DNA from: Deltaproteobacteria bacterium | GTDB taxonomy: Bacteria; Bdellovibrionota; UBA1018; UBA923 | Reading direction: 5' to 3' | DNA: 20,664 nt | Assembly: GCA_016194725.1 (NCBI GenBank) | Contig: JACQAW010000125.1 | Location: 1-20,664 of the forward strand | Shown here: positions 6,497 to 14,770 of the stretch, piece by piece | Layout of the letters: every line of letters begins with the position of its first letter | Numbering within the stretch: the first letter of the stretch is position 1 | Made by a program: the position numbers and the translations under genes | Notes under the pieces: generated by a model | What the model saw: only the letters and a program-made list of their open reading frames with translations | Told to the model about the DNA's origin: nothing | The model's database searches: none

Positions 6497-9400
6497 ATGT
6501 TGAAAAATCCAGTCGCTACGCTACTAGGTGTTTGCTTACTCCTGCCCAATGCATTCGCTTTAAATCTGAGTTCCAGCCTCACTCCCCAGCCCGCTGAGCG
6601 CGACTTCCCGATTGAAGCGCAGCTCAAACGCTTTCATGGCCAGACCCGGTTTCTGAACCCGGGTTACACGGCCTATCGCAAAGGCGGGCCCGTTTCGGCC
6701 CCGCGTGCCGGCGTGCCGGGCGACACTTCAGGCGGTGCCGAGGCGGCGCCCAAACGCGCGCAGCAGGAGTCGGACGTCTTCAAGGTGGGCAAGAGCGGTT
6801 CGAAACTCCTGTACCTGCTCAATAGCTACCGCGGGTTGCAGATCGTGAATTTCACCGAAGGCACCGACAAGCCAAAACTCGTCGGCCGCGTTCCGGCCAC
6901 GGGCAACTACCCCAGCGACATGTATTTTGATGAATCCAACGACCGGCTCATCGTGCTTGAACGCGTATGGTACGACGCTTCGGGCAACTACGACTACACC
7001 ACCGAACAGAGCCGACTGCTTATCTACGACGTAAAAAATCCGGCGGCACCCAAGATCGTGCAGGCGCTGGGCGTGGATGGCGAAATCGCCGACTCACGCA
7101 TGGTTGGCGACGTGCTGTACGTGGCCTCGGCGCTTCGCCCATATTGGGGCGCGCCCGCGAGCCAGAAACCCAAGGGTTTCGTGTATTCCATCAAGCTCGC
7201 CACGGGCCAGCTGAGCGTGCTGCAAAAGCAGGAGCTCGCGCTCCCGGCCAGCTCGCGCGAAAACATGAATATCGTCGAGGTCAATGAGGCAGGCCAGTAC
7301 AAGTACTTCCTCGTGGCCGTGCTGTCTGAAAGCGGCTGGGGCTGGTGGGACCGCCAAAGCCTGGTTGAAGTCATCGACATCTCTGATCTCAAAGGCGCCA
7401 TCAAGCCGCTCATGGTCGTTTCGGCCCGGGGTCAGATCGCCAAGCGCGCGCAAACCCAGATCAAGAACAACGTGCTCATCGTAACCAGCAACTATCGCAA
7501 CGAGCCAGGCAACTGGCAAAGCCCTGAACGCATCGCGGTCGAAACCTTCAAGCTTCCTACCGAGCAGAATGAGGTCATCACGGAAGACGAGGCACAGTAC
7601 CGCAAGATGTGGATCGACCATCAACTCGGCCGCACCACCGGCGAAGAACGCGAACGCCTGGAGCAGAAAGCCGCCGCGGATTCGCTGATGGGCATCAAGG
7701 GACGCTTTGTACGCACCGCCGAGGGCAAGCTGCGCAAAATCATGCCTGACTTCGCGATCACCGTGGGCGACACCACCGGGCAAAGCGCCGCGCTTCAAGA
7801 TGTCCGTTACGACGGCGACCTCTTGCACGTCTTCTGGGTTCCGCAGAATCAGCGCGATCCGTTCGATCTATTCGACATCAGCCACCCTGAAAACGAAATC
7901 AAATATCTGAAGCGCCTTTTCTTCGACGGCTGGATCGAACGTTCGATTCCGATGACCTACCAGGGTCGCAAGTTCGTGCTGGGCCTGGGCTGGACGGTAA
8001 GCAACGTGAACAACGAAGGCAACCGCCGCTTTCCGCAGGCCATGCTGTTTGAAATCGTCAATTCAACCGGCGGCAGCGGCAGTCCACGCGCAGTCACCGT
8101 GGCCCAGTTCACGCTGGCGCAGGCGAACGTGTGGACCAACTTCGGCGGCCAGGACAAGTTTGTCGAGTTGCACGAAAAGGGCGACGGCACGGGCGACGTC
8201 ATGTTTGCCGCGAGTTCGTACACCAACGGCAAATCTGTCAGCGGCGGAAAGCTTATCGGCTTCGACTTGAACAAGGCAATCGCGGGCGACACCGACAACG
8301 TGTTCACCGAAGGCGCCTTGCTCGAGGGCGACGAGGGCTGGCTCAAGCGCGTGTTCACCAACCCTGAAATCCAGAAGATCAACACGTTCTCGGACATGGC
8401 GCTGGGCACGTTTGACGTCAAGAACGTCGGCAAAGCCACGGACACGCTCAAGGCGATGAATATTCTGGAGCTTGCGCGAAATATCGGCGCTTACGTGGTC
8501 CTGGAAAGCAATGGCATTAAACGCGGACTTCAGATCGTTACCGGCAGCTGGTGGGACGGCAAGCACGCACGCACGCGGCTTCGCCTGGTGCCCACAAACC
8601 AGGCCGACGCCGAACTGCCAGCGGTACTGGGTGAGCAGGTGCTCAAGGGCAGCTACATGTCCAGCCTGGTGGACCGCCGCGACGGATCACTCTGGCTTGC
8701 CACTCGCGTGACTCGCCGGCTCGATGTGAGCGACGATGGCATCGTCGGCATCACACGCGCCAGCATGCCCATGCCGGGGCGTCCACCCACGGTTCGCTAC
8801 GAGACGAGATATTTCGTCTATCAGCTCAACCTGCGCGGCAATGCGGACTCCATCGAGGTCACCAATCAGGTGAGCTGGACTGGAACACCCAGCGCCGGTC
8901 ACTGGTACTGGTACGGCGGCAATGCGGTTCAGCTGGTGCAGCTGGACTCGGGCGAGGTGTTGGCCAAAGCGGACAACGAAATCCATCAGATAAGCGATGC
9001 AAGCGGAACGCTTCTCAAAAAAATCGCCTTGGACGGCTGCCGTGCTGCCGGCGAGAACGAGGTGACCTTGCAGTTCATCGGCAACGCGCTGTACTTCACG
9101 ACGAAGGAACCGGTTACCGACGGCAAACGCGAGAATCTGACGTTCACGCGTAACTTCTTTGCGCCGCTCTCGATCAAGGCCGGCGTGGCTTCGTGCGGAA
9201 ACGCGATCAATATTCCGGGCAAGCTCGTAGCCGTACTGGACAACCGGATCGTCACCGACGACGACCGCGTGCTCGACGTCGTCGCAAGAAAATACGGAAA
9301 CGATTATACGTACTATCAAACGATCACCGCCAACGCGCTCGACTCCCTCAAGCTCGTGGGCGAGAACGCCACCCTTGTCGACGACTACGACAATGGGGCC

Positions 9401-9901
9401 GATCGTTCGAGGGCTTTGAAGACGGTGGGACAGGGCAAATTTGGCTACATCGACTTCGACCGGTACGAGACCTTTCGTTACTATGGCGAAAATTACCGGG
9501 TTCCGTACACCCAGCTCTCAAATCCGCGCTTCGTCGTGCTGGGACTTGATGCCGAGTCCCGGTTTACGAAAGAGGTATTCGCCCTTCCAGACGACGCCAT
9601 AACCGGAGCCCAGCTTGTCGAGGTATTTCCTGACTCTGCTCATGGCTACCTTGGCGTACTTAGCAGCGGCCGAAAGCTGCAAGCCTTGCGCTGGAGCGAA
9701 ACGAACATGCGTCCTGTTGTTCAACGCTTGATTCCTTTGGATTCAAACTTTCAAAAGCAGGAGGCAATGAGTTCGGTCGTGTTACCAGGATGGTATTACA
9801 GCGCTTATGGGCAAAGCTCGGGTATTCATTATACGGCCGCCGAGCGCAGCATGGAAGCGACGCGTGGCGTCCACGGCATTCAGCAACTTTTGCTGGAATA
9901 G
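6497..9901 (+). CDS. Large exported beta-propeller domain protein
   Basis: A 1134-residue exported protein. GGAGG (6482-6486) lies ten bases before the ATG, and residues 1-21 form a signal peptide ending AlaPheAla. Residues 95-350 show propeller-like blades of the secreted beta-propeller family PF09826: LLYLLNSYRGLQIVNF, then SRLLIYDVKNP, then GEIADSRMVGDVLYVAS (about 195-211). Further YxxxxD/IYDV-type strand repeats recur to the C-terminus (for example LHVFWVPQ, then DLFDISHPENEIKYL). A charged helical insertion with RTTGEERERLEQKAA lies around 378-394. The second half is weakly conserved in my reading and probably holds a second propeller. No catalytic residues can be named; such proteins are usually periplasmic or surface binding scaffolds. 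It is monocistronic or followed by the exported OB-like protein, with a strong hairpin in between. Confidence 0.85.
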   Translation: MLKNPVATLLGVCLLLPNAFALNLSSSLTPQPAERDFPIEAQLKRFHGQTRFLNPGYTAYRKGGPVSAPRAGVPGDTSGGAEAAPKRAQQESDVFKVGKSGSKLLYLLNSYRGLQIVNFTEGTDKPKLVGRVPATGNYPSDMYFDESNDRLIVLERVWYDASGNYDYTTEQSRLLIYDVKNPAAPKIVQALGVDGEIADSRMVGDVLYVASALRPYWGAPASQKPKGFVYSIKLATGQLSVLQKQELALPASSRENMNIVEVNEAGQYKYFLVAVLSESGWGWWDRQSLVEVIDISDLKGAIKPLMVVSARGQIAKRAQTQIKNNVLIVTSNYRNEPGNWQSPERIAVETFKLPTEQNEVITEDEAQYRKMWIDHQLGRTTGEERERLEQKAAADSLMGIKGRFVRTAEGKLRKIMPDFAITVGDTTGQSAALQDVRYDGDLLHVFWVPQNQRDPFDLFDISHPENEIKYLKRLFFDGWIERSIPMTYQGRKFVLGLGWTVSNVNNEGNRRFPQAMLFEIVNSTGGSGSPRAVTVAQFTLAQANVWTNFGGQDKFVELHEKGDGTGDVMFAASSYTNGKSVSGGKLIGFDLNKAIAGDTDNVFTEGALLEGDEGWLKRVFTNPEIQKINTFSDMALGTFDVKNVGKATDTLKAMNILELARNIGAYVVLESNGIKRGLQIVTGSWWDGKHARTRLRLVPTNQADAELPAVLGEQVLKGSYMSSLVDRRDGSLWLATRVTRRLDVSDDGIVGITRASMPMPGRPPTVRYETRYFVYQLNLRGNADSIEVTNQVSWTGTPSAGHWYWYGGNAVQLVQLDSGEVLAKADNEIHQISDASGTLLKKIALDGCRAAGENEVTLQFIGNALYFTTKEPVTDGKRENLTFTRNFFAPLSIKAGVASCGNAINIPGKLVAVLDNRIVTDDDRVLDVVARKYGNDYTYYQTITANALDSLKLVGENATLVDDYDNGADRSRALKTVGQGKFGYIDFDRYETFRYYGENYRVPYTQLSNPRFVVLGLDAESRFTKEVFALPDDAITGAQLVEVFPDSAHGYLGVLSSGRKLQALRWSETNMRPVVQRLIPLDSNFQKQEAMSSVVLPGWYYSAYGQSSGIHYTAAERSMEATRGVHGIQQLLLE

Positions 9902-9925
9902 TCCACACAGCACGGACCGAGGCAA

Positions 9926-9955
9926 GGGGCTGCACCTGGACCAAGGTGCGGCCCC
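9926..9955 (+). terminator. Strong GC hairpin after beta-propeller gene
   Basis: GGGGCTGCACC (9926-9936) pairs with GGTGCGGCCCC (9945-9955) over 11 bases with a single G-U wobble, closing an 8-base loop. It starts 24 bases after the propeller stop. There is no T-run after it, so it may be a processing or 3'-end-stabilising hairpin or a weak terminator rather than a classic intrinsic terminator. Confidence 0.5.
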
Positions 9956-10022
9956 GCGCATCACCGCGACGCGGCTGGAGTTGCCGGGTGACAGCGCAAC
10001 GTGTTTTGCTAAACTCAAGGGC

Positions 10023-10799
10023 ATGAATACGGTGACTCGTTTACCAGTGTTTCTGCTGATTCTCGCCGCATCCAGCGCTTACGCCGGAAAATTCGAGCCC
10101 GCCTGCCCGCTTCCGTTCTCGGACATCGCGCTTTCGCATCCCATCGATAATCAGTGCGACCGTGCCGGATCGGTTTCGGACCCTGGCGCCAGCCTTCAAG
10201 ATCTGGTGAAGAACAACTTCTGCGCCTCGGGGCCCACAGCCCCGATTGTCCTCGCGCATCTGCAAAAATTGCAAAGCCTGGCCGTCCAAAAACGCCTGGT
10301 GCCCGCGAACAACAAGCTGCCGAGCGAGCGGGGCTCCCTTGAAAATATCCTTGATGGCTCATTGGGCGAGGGCAAGGTGGTTTCGCTTTCGGGCTATGTT
10401 ACCAATGTAGGTTATGGCAACTCGGATACGGGCGAGACCGCGCATTGCAACCTGGCGGGCAACGAGAACAATGTCGTGCAACTCAAGATCGCCGAAAAAT
10501 CAGAAGCCGATCGTGATTCCCATGAGGCGGCTCTCGCCGAAATTTCGCCGCACTTTCGCCCCGCGGGCTGGGAAGCCGGCGCGCTGAAATCGCTGCAGTC
10601 CAAAAAGCTGCCCATGCGCGTGACCGGCCAGCTGTTTTTCGATGCCAGCCAGACCCTCTGGAAAATACGCCCGGTCTACGCCATCGAGGTTTGTCCGGAA
10701 AAAGACGTCAGCCTCTGCGGCGACGGCAGCTGGAAACGGCTGGCCAGCGCTTCGGCAAAGCACGTCATTAGACGGGCGATTTCAAAGACGGGGCATTAA
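10023..10799 (+). CDS. Exported protein, OB-like domain, unknown function
   Basis: A 258-residue protein from the ATG at 10023, preceded by AAGGG. Residues 1-21 are a signal peptide ending SerAlaTyrAla. The C-terminal part (about 115-225) reads as a beta-barrel of the OB-fold kind: GEGKVVSLSGYV (115-126), ETAHCNL, VVQLKIA, SPHFRPAGWE (175-184), MRVTGQLFFD (198-207) and WKIRPVYAIEVC (213-224). The HCNL, SPHxRP and GQLFFD positions look like conserved anchor residues of a small exported family I cannot name. Six cysteines in the mature part suggest disulfides. It lies between the propeller gene and the PilT-type gene on the same strand, 67 bases before the latter. Confidence 0.75.
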   Translation: MNTVTRLPVFLLILAASSAYAGKFEPACPLPFSDIALSHPIDNQCDRAGSVSDPGASLQDLVKNNFCASGPTAPIVLAHLQKLQSLAVQKRLVPANNKLPSERGSLENILDGSLGEGKVVSLSGYVTNVGYGNSDTGETAHCNLAGNENNVVQLKIAEKSEADRDSHEAALAEISPHFRPAGWEAGALKSLQSKKLPMRVTGQLFFDASQTLWKIRPVYAIEVCPEKDVSLCGDGSWKRLASASAKHVIRRAISKTGH

Positions 10800-10866
10800 A
10801 ATATATTAATGACCTCTTAATCCGGAATTAATCGCCTTTGAGTATATTGAGCTTCGAGGGCCGAAG
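10800..10866 (+). promoter_or_regulatory. AT-rich leader of the PilT-type gene
   Basis: This 67-base gap is much richer in A and T than its surroundings and holds several TTAAT/ATTAA boxes, including TTAAT-CCGGA-ATTAA at 10818-10832. It probably contains the promoter of the following ATPase gene, but no unambiguous -35/-10 pair can be fixed. GAGGG at 10856-10860 is the ribosome-binding site. Confidence 0.35.
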
Positions 10867-12081
10867 ATGACGAAGTTAAAAGAATGGATACGACTGGCGC
10901 GCGAACGGGGCGCAAGCGATTTGCATCTGGAATCGGGCGGCCCCATGGTCCTGCGCGTGCGTGGCGAGCTGCAGCCGATGGGCGAAGCTGTACCGACCGA
11001 GACGCTGCTGCAGCTGACCCGCGAGCTGCTCGACGCCACCCAGTGGCAGGAGTTCCTGGCCAGGCGTTCGGCCGATCTTTCGCGCACGCTTTCCAATACG
11101 CGCTGCCGCATCAATATCTTTCAAACGGTGCGCGGAATGGGCCTGGCGGTTCGCCTGCTTTCGTCGTTCCAAAACAATCTCAAGGATTGCAATCTTCATC
11201 CTGATTTGCGGCGCTTGATCACGGCCCGAAACGGCCTGGTCATCGTCTCGGGCTCGACGGGCAGCGGGAAATCGACCACTCTCGCTGCCCTTATCGAGGA
11301 AATCAACGCCACCCAGCGGCGGCACGTGATCGTCATCGAAAGCCCGATCGAGTATTTTTTCACCAACCGCAAGTCGTTCATCAGGCAGCGCGAGGTTCCC
11401 AGCCACTCGCCAAGCTTCGAGCAGGCCATCGTCGATTCGATGCGCGAAAACCCGGACATTCTGGTCATCGGCGAAATGCGCACGCCCGACGTCATGCGGC
11501 TCACGCTGAACGCGGCCGAAACGGGCCATCTGGTGCTGGCCACCATGCACTCCAGCACCTGCGCCGAAGCGCTGACGCGCATCTGCATGTCCTTTCCAGC
11601 CGAAATTCAGGGCAGCATTCGCGGACAGCTCGCAGACAGCCTGGTGGGCGTGGTTTGCCAACGCCTGGATTACCTGCCCCAGCTGCAGATGCGTGTGCCA
11701 CAGTGTGAGGTGTTATTTGCCAACTCGGCGGTGAAATCCAATATCCGCACCGGGCAGTTCAGCCAGATTCTCACGGCCATTCAGGCGGGCGGCGACGACG
11801 GAATGATGTCGTTTGACCGCTACCAGCGCTGGATGGAGCAGAAAAAAGACTGGATCAAGCAGTCGCAGGTCGCGCTGCTAGAGGAAGACGACAACACGTT
11901 GGCCTCCATTCCCGTTTTCGCAGAGGCAAAACGCCCAGCCCCGGCGCAGCCCGCGGCTACCCGCACGAAAAGCGCGGCGCCAGTGGCTAAAATCGCGCCC
12001 AGCCAGGAGGGACGCATTGAAATCAGGCCGATCGACGAAGACCTCGAAGGGTTGGCGCAGAAAATTACCGGCGACGAGTAG
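10867..12081 (+). CDS. pilT: PilT/PilU-family type IV pilus retraction ATPase
   Basis: A 404-residue hexameric secretion-ATPase homologue of the PilT/PilU branch, which powers pilus retraction and twitching from the cytoplasmic face of the inner membrane. GASDLHLESG (15-24) is the family N-terminal signature. Walker A GSTGSGKS is at 129-136, the Asp-box region VIVIESPIEYFF at 154-165, Walker B DILVIGEMR at 197-205, and the His box TGHLVLATMHSS at 219-230. Two oddities are visible. The usual Glu-Asp of the Asp box is Glu-Ser (159-160), and a C-terminal extension of about 70 residues (335-404), rich in Ala/Pro, follows the ATPase. The AIRNLIRE-type segment of classic PilT is replaced by SAVKSNIRTGQ. 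No other pilus genes are in the window. It could be a PilU-like or second PilT paralogue. Confidence 0.88.
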   Translation: MTKLKEWIRLARERGASDLHLESGGPMVLRVRGELQPMGEAVPTETLLQLTRELLDATQWQEFLARRSADLSRTLSNTRCRINIFQTVRGMGLAVRLLSSFQNNLKDCNLHPDLRRLITARNGLVIVSGSTGSGKSTTLAALIEEINATQRRHVIVIESPIEYFFTNRKSFIRQREVPSHSPSFEQAIVDSMRENPDILVIGEMRTPDVMRLTLNAAETGHLVLATMHSSTCAEALTRICMSFPAEIQGSIRGQLADSLVGVVCQRLDYLPQLQMRVPQCEVLFANSAVKSNIRTGQFSQILTAIQAGGDDGMMSFDRYQRWMEQKKDWIKQSQVALLEEDDNTLASIPVFAEAKRPAPAQPAATRTKSAAPVAKIAPSQEGRIEIRPIDEDLEGLAQKITGDE

Positions 12082-12100
12082 GCCTGCCCAGGGGATGCGG

Positions 12101-12658
12101 CTAATCAGCGGTCATCTGGCCCAGAAGAAGCTGGTTGTAACTGGCAAGGCCAGGCACTTCCAGCTCGGGAACTTTCGCTCGCTCGTCCCATTCACGCACG
12201 GCGAGCTTTATTTTGAATAGTGGGTCCGCCTCAAACCGCACAGCTTCATCGTCGCTCATGGGGCCGCCCTGAAAACCCAGAGTTTGCCTGCTTGCCTCGG
12301 AAAGACGGTCGAAATAAGCTTTGTTTTTGTAAACCAGGTACCTCTTGGCCTGCACGTGCCCCTGCACCAGCGCGCATACCTTTTCGGCAAAACCCAGCTC
12401 ACGCAAAAAATCCGAGCCGTATTTTTCATGTCCCAGGATGCCAAGATTGGCCATATGCTGGGCATCTGGGGGCGCCTGCAGATGGCCGATATCGTGCAAC
12501 AACGCCGCGGCAACCGCAGCGGCGGGAGCTCCGGCTTTCTGCGCGAAATATGCGCACTGAAGCGCATGCTGCTGCTGCGAAACCGGCTCGCCCACGTAGT
12601 CCGCGTCGCCGGCGGCTGAAAGAATTGTCATGATTCGTTCAAGATTGGCTGAAACCAT
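12101..12658 (-). CDS. phnZ: PhnZ-like HD-domain mixed-valent di-iron oxygenase (phosphonate catabolism)
   Basis: A 185-residue HD-domain protein closely resembling PhnZ, which splits (1-hydroxy-2-aminoethyl)phosphonate to glycine and phosphate with O2. In PhnZ-type spacing it has His31, His55-Asp56, His77, His101 and Asp158 for the two irons. Residues recalled as substrate-binding in PhnZ are also present: Tyr21 and Glu24 in YVGE, His59, Lys105, Ser123 and Arg155. The segments HALQCAYFAQKAGA, LLHDIGH, GHVQAKRYLV and GFQGGPM match the family. I use the ATG at 12658 because it gives the same N-terminal length as PhnZ. No Shine-Dalgarno precedes it, and an ATG at 12679 is the alternative. It is divergent from the PhnY-like gene across 58 bases. 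Other HD oxygenases (for example TmpB-type) act on related phosphonates, so the exact substrate is inferred. Confidence 0.85.
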   Translation of the reverse strand: MVSANLERIMTILSAAGDADYVGEPVSQQQHALQCAYFAQKAGAPAAAVAAALLHDIGHLQAPPDAQHMANLGILGHEKYGSDFLRELGFAEKVCALVQGHVQAKRYLVYKNKAYFDRLSEASRQTLGFQGGPMSDDEAVRFEADPLFKIKLAVREWDERAKVPELEVPGLASYNQLLLGQMTAD

Positions 12659-12665
12659 GTGCAAG

Positions 12666-12694
12666 CGTCTATTTTGCATTGGCTCCGATGTCAA
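12666..12694 (-). promoter_or_regulatory. Candidate promoter for phnZ-like gene
   Basis: On the minus strand a perfect TTGACA (12689-12694) is followed after 17 bases by TAGACG (12666-12671), a three-of-six -10. Transcription would begin about at the ATG at 12658, which would explain the missing ribosome-binding site as a leaderless message. Confidence 0.35.
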
Positions 12695-12716
12695 TAAACA
12701 GGTAAGGTTCGGTGCC

Positions 12717-13508
12717 ATGAATATTCTCACCGAGTCCGAGCTGAAGTTCTGGAAAGAAAATGGCTACCTCTTGCTGCGCGACTTCGTTTCGCCTGCCGAG
12801 CAAAAAACCCTGGGTACCTGGACCAAAGAGCTCGCCAACCTGCCAGAGACACCGGGCAAATGGATGAAGTACTTCGAAAAGTCAGTCACTGGCCACGACA
12901 AGCGCATGCTTTGCCGGCTCGAGAATTTCATTCCCTACCATGCCGGATTCAACGAATTTTTGAACGACGCGCGGAAGCTGGCCATTCTTTCGCAGCTGAT
13001 GGAAGAGCCCGCCATTCTTTTCAAAGAGAAAATCAACTTCAAGCTTCCGGGCGGCAAGGGTTTCACGCGGCATCAGGATGCGCCCGCCTTCACCACCTTT
13101 GGCCAGACCTACCACATCACCATGATGGTGGCGCTCGATGCCGCGACCGTTGAAAATGGCTGCCTTGAAGTCGTCAAAGGCCACCACAAAAAAGGAACTT
13201 TGCCGCAGGCTCCGGATGGCACGATCAGACAGGACGTTATCGACTCGCTTCGCTGGGAGCCGATTACCATGAACCCAGGCGACTTCCTGTTTTTCGATTC
13301 GTACCTGCCGCATGGCTCGGCCTCGAATCGCAGCGCAGCCCCGCGCCGTGCGCTTTACGTCACGTACAACAAGGAGTCCGAAGGCAGCCGACGCGAGGCT
13401 TACTTCGCCCACAAGCGCGATACTTTTCCGCCAGAATGCGAGCGGGTTCCCGGCGTCGACTACATGAGTAAGGCTGGCGTATACAACCTGGGTAACCCGA
13501 TCGACTAA
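12717..13508 (+). CDS. phnY: PhnY-like Fe(II)/2-oxoglutarate dioxygenase (PhyH family)
   Basis: A 263-residue phytanoyl-CoA-dioxygenase-family protein. The 2-His-1-carboxylate facial triad is His119-x-Asp121 (TRHQDAP) and His199 (LPHGS). Arg210 or Arg211 (SAAPRRALYVTYN) is placed to bind 2-oxoglutarate. The N-terminus FWKENGYLLLRDF is typical of PhyH. PhnY hydroxylates 2-aminoethylphosphonate at C1, giving the substrate of PhnZ. Pairing with a clear PhnZ homologue is the main reason for the PhnY call; on sequence alone the PhyH family is broad. The ATG at 12717 is preceded by GGTAAGG. A longer frame from 12630 would overlap phnZ and lacks family similarity in the extra part. Its TAA overlaps the stop of the convergent membrane protein in CTAA. 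Confidence 0.78.
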   Translation: MNILTESELKFWKENGYLLLRDFVSPAEQKTLGTWTKELANLPETPGKWMKYFEKSVTGHDKRMLCRLENFIPYHAGFNEFLNDARKLAILSQLMEEPAILFKEKINFKLPGGKGFTRHQDAPAFTTFGQTYHITMMVALDAATVENGCLEVVKGHHKKGTLPQAPDGTIRQDVIDSLRWEPITMNPGDFLFFDSYLPHGSASNRSAAPRRALYVTYNKESEGSRREAYFAHKRDTFPPECERVPGVDYMSKAGVYNLGNPID

Positions 13509-14617
13509 GATAAGTTGATGCGGAAGGAAAGGTACCGGTTAAGACCTTTGGAGCGCCAGACCCGCGCGCACAGTAAGATGGCGACCACCGAGGCGAAGAA
13601 ATAGATTGGCCAGAAGGCGGTATATTGCAACTTGCACATGTGGAAAAACAATCCGTACACGTAGTACTGCAACATAAACACGAAGAATGACGTCTGCCCA
13701 AGCAAACAGGTTATATTTAGATAGAACTTGATTCGCCCGGAGCTCTCATGCCTGAAAATAAAATACAAAATCAGAAGGCCCAGCCCGCCATAGAACAGGA
13801 GATATACGGGCCCCGGCGGTGACTTCTGATACGGCGAAGCCAGAACATGGCACCACGAAGAGGAGCTGGCGGCCCTGGCGGCAGCGAAAACAATCACCGC
13901 CGTTGCGATACAGCCTGCCCCCAGACGCAGCAAAAAACAGGCGATTTTTTGAAACCGGTTCTCGGAAGCCAATTTCCCGATCCGTTCGCCGATATAGGTG
14001 CTGGCAAGATAGACGCCAAACCAAGGCAATACCGGAAAAACGTAATTCAAGGCAAGCGCGTTTCCCTGCGCCAGCGAACCAACAAGGATTTCCTTCACTG
14101 TCGACTCATAAAGTTCGTGCGGTATCCACAACACGCAGCCAGCCCAGCTGATAAACAGGGCCAAGAGCCCCAAAAAGATTCGCAAAACCGGACTCGTACG
14201 GCCAATAATGGCGGGCCCCATGATCAGGCACACACCGATAGTATCCGTGATGAACACATAGGCCAAAGCACGCGTGAAGCTTCCATCGGCCCCCGTGAGC
14301 GCCAGCGAGGTCAGGAGATGTCCAATGACCAAAAAAAAGAATCCCCGCTCCATGAGCCTATTTTTGATGGGCCCGAATTTCTGCCTTCGGGTCTGATAAA
14401 GAAACCCCAGCATCGTCCCGCTGATAATCATGAAGGTAGGCGACGCCAACATGCCGATAATATAGGAAATTTTATGAAGTCTGGTGGCTCCATTCAAAGC
14501 AAAATAGTGATCGCTGAAATGCGAAAGGAGCACGAAAAACATAGCCGTGCCGCGTGCAGCATCGATCGACCTGATTCGTCTTGATGGGGTGAACTGCCCC
14601 GGTGGCGCAACACTCAT
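13505..14617 (-). CDS. Multi-pass membrane protein, DUF1624/acyltransferase type
   Basis: A 370-residue integral membrane protein with roughly ten hydrophobic helices. The N-terminal motif RIRSIDAARGTAMFFVLLSHF (residues 14-34) is the hallmark start of membrane acyltransferase-like families (DUF1624/heparan-alpha-glucosaminide N-acetyltransferase-like, or acyltransferase 3). The aligned Asp and Arg face the membrane and His33 could be catalytic. Such enzymes move acetyl or other acyl groups onto surface sugars or glycans. The divergent neighbour is a glycosyltransferase, which supports a role in polysaccharide decoration, but this is inference. GAAGGGA lies about 17 bases before the ATG, rather far, so the start is a little uncertain. 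The last residues overlap the phnY stop. Confidence 0.72.
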   Translation of the reverse strand: MSVAPPGQFTPSRRIRSIDAARGTAMFFVLLSHFSDHYFALNGATRLHKISYIIGMLASPTFMIISGTMLGFLYQTRRQKFGPIKNRLMERGFFFLVIGHLLTSLALTGADGSFTRALAYVFITDTIGVCLIMGPAIIGRTSPVLRIFLGLLALFISWAGCVLWIPHELYESTVKEILVGSLAQGNALALNYVFPVLPWFGVYLASTYIGERIGKLASENRFQKIACFLLRLGAGCIATAVIVFAAARAASSSSWCHVLASPYQKSPPGPVYLLFYGGLGLLILYFIFRHESSGRIKFYLNITCLLGQTSFFVFMLQYYVYGLFFHMCKLQYTAFWPIYFFASVVAILLCARVWRSKGLNRYLSFRINLS

Positions 14618-14770
14618 TGTTGGGATTTGTTCCCTTCAAAACATATCACAAAACACTTTGATTCTATTGACTAATTTATGACATTTCCCGGGGCATAATG
14701 TGCCGGGCGAAGCTTGCGAAAGGGCCTATTTGAATTGTAAATTGACGCACCGCGTGATACCGAAGCTCGC
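14618..14770. other. Divergent intergenic region, AT-rich
   Basis: This gap separates the membrane acyltransferase gene from the glycosyltransferase gene and must hold both promoters. TTGACT (14667-14672) and CATAAT (14694-14699) on the plus strand are separated by 21 bases, too far for a standard pair, so no promoter is called. No small gene or repeat is visible. Confidence 0.5.

Noticed and set aside
7094..7828. Minus-strand 244-codon frame opposite the beta-propeller gene
   Set aside because: It is antisense to clear propeller strands and has no ribosome-binding site or family similarity.
13847..14584. Plus-strand 245-codon frame opposite the membrane acyltransferase gene
   Set aside because: The minus-strand frame encodes about ten transmembrane helices and an N-terminal family motif; the plus frame is low-complexity and polar.
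14667..14699. TTGACT/CATAAT as a promoter for the glycosyltransferase gene
   Set aside because: The 21-base spacer is too long for a sigma-70 promoter.
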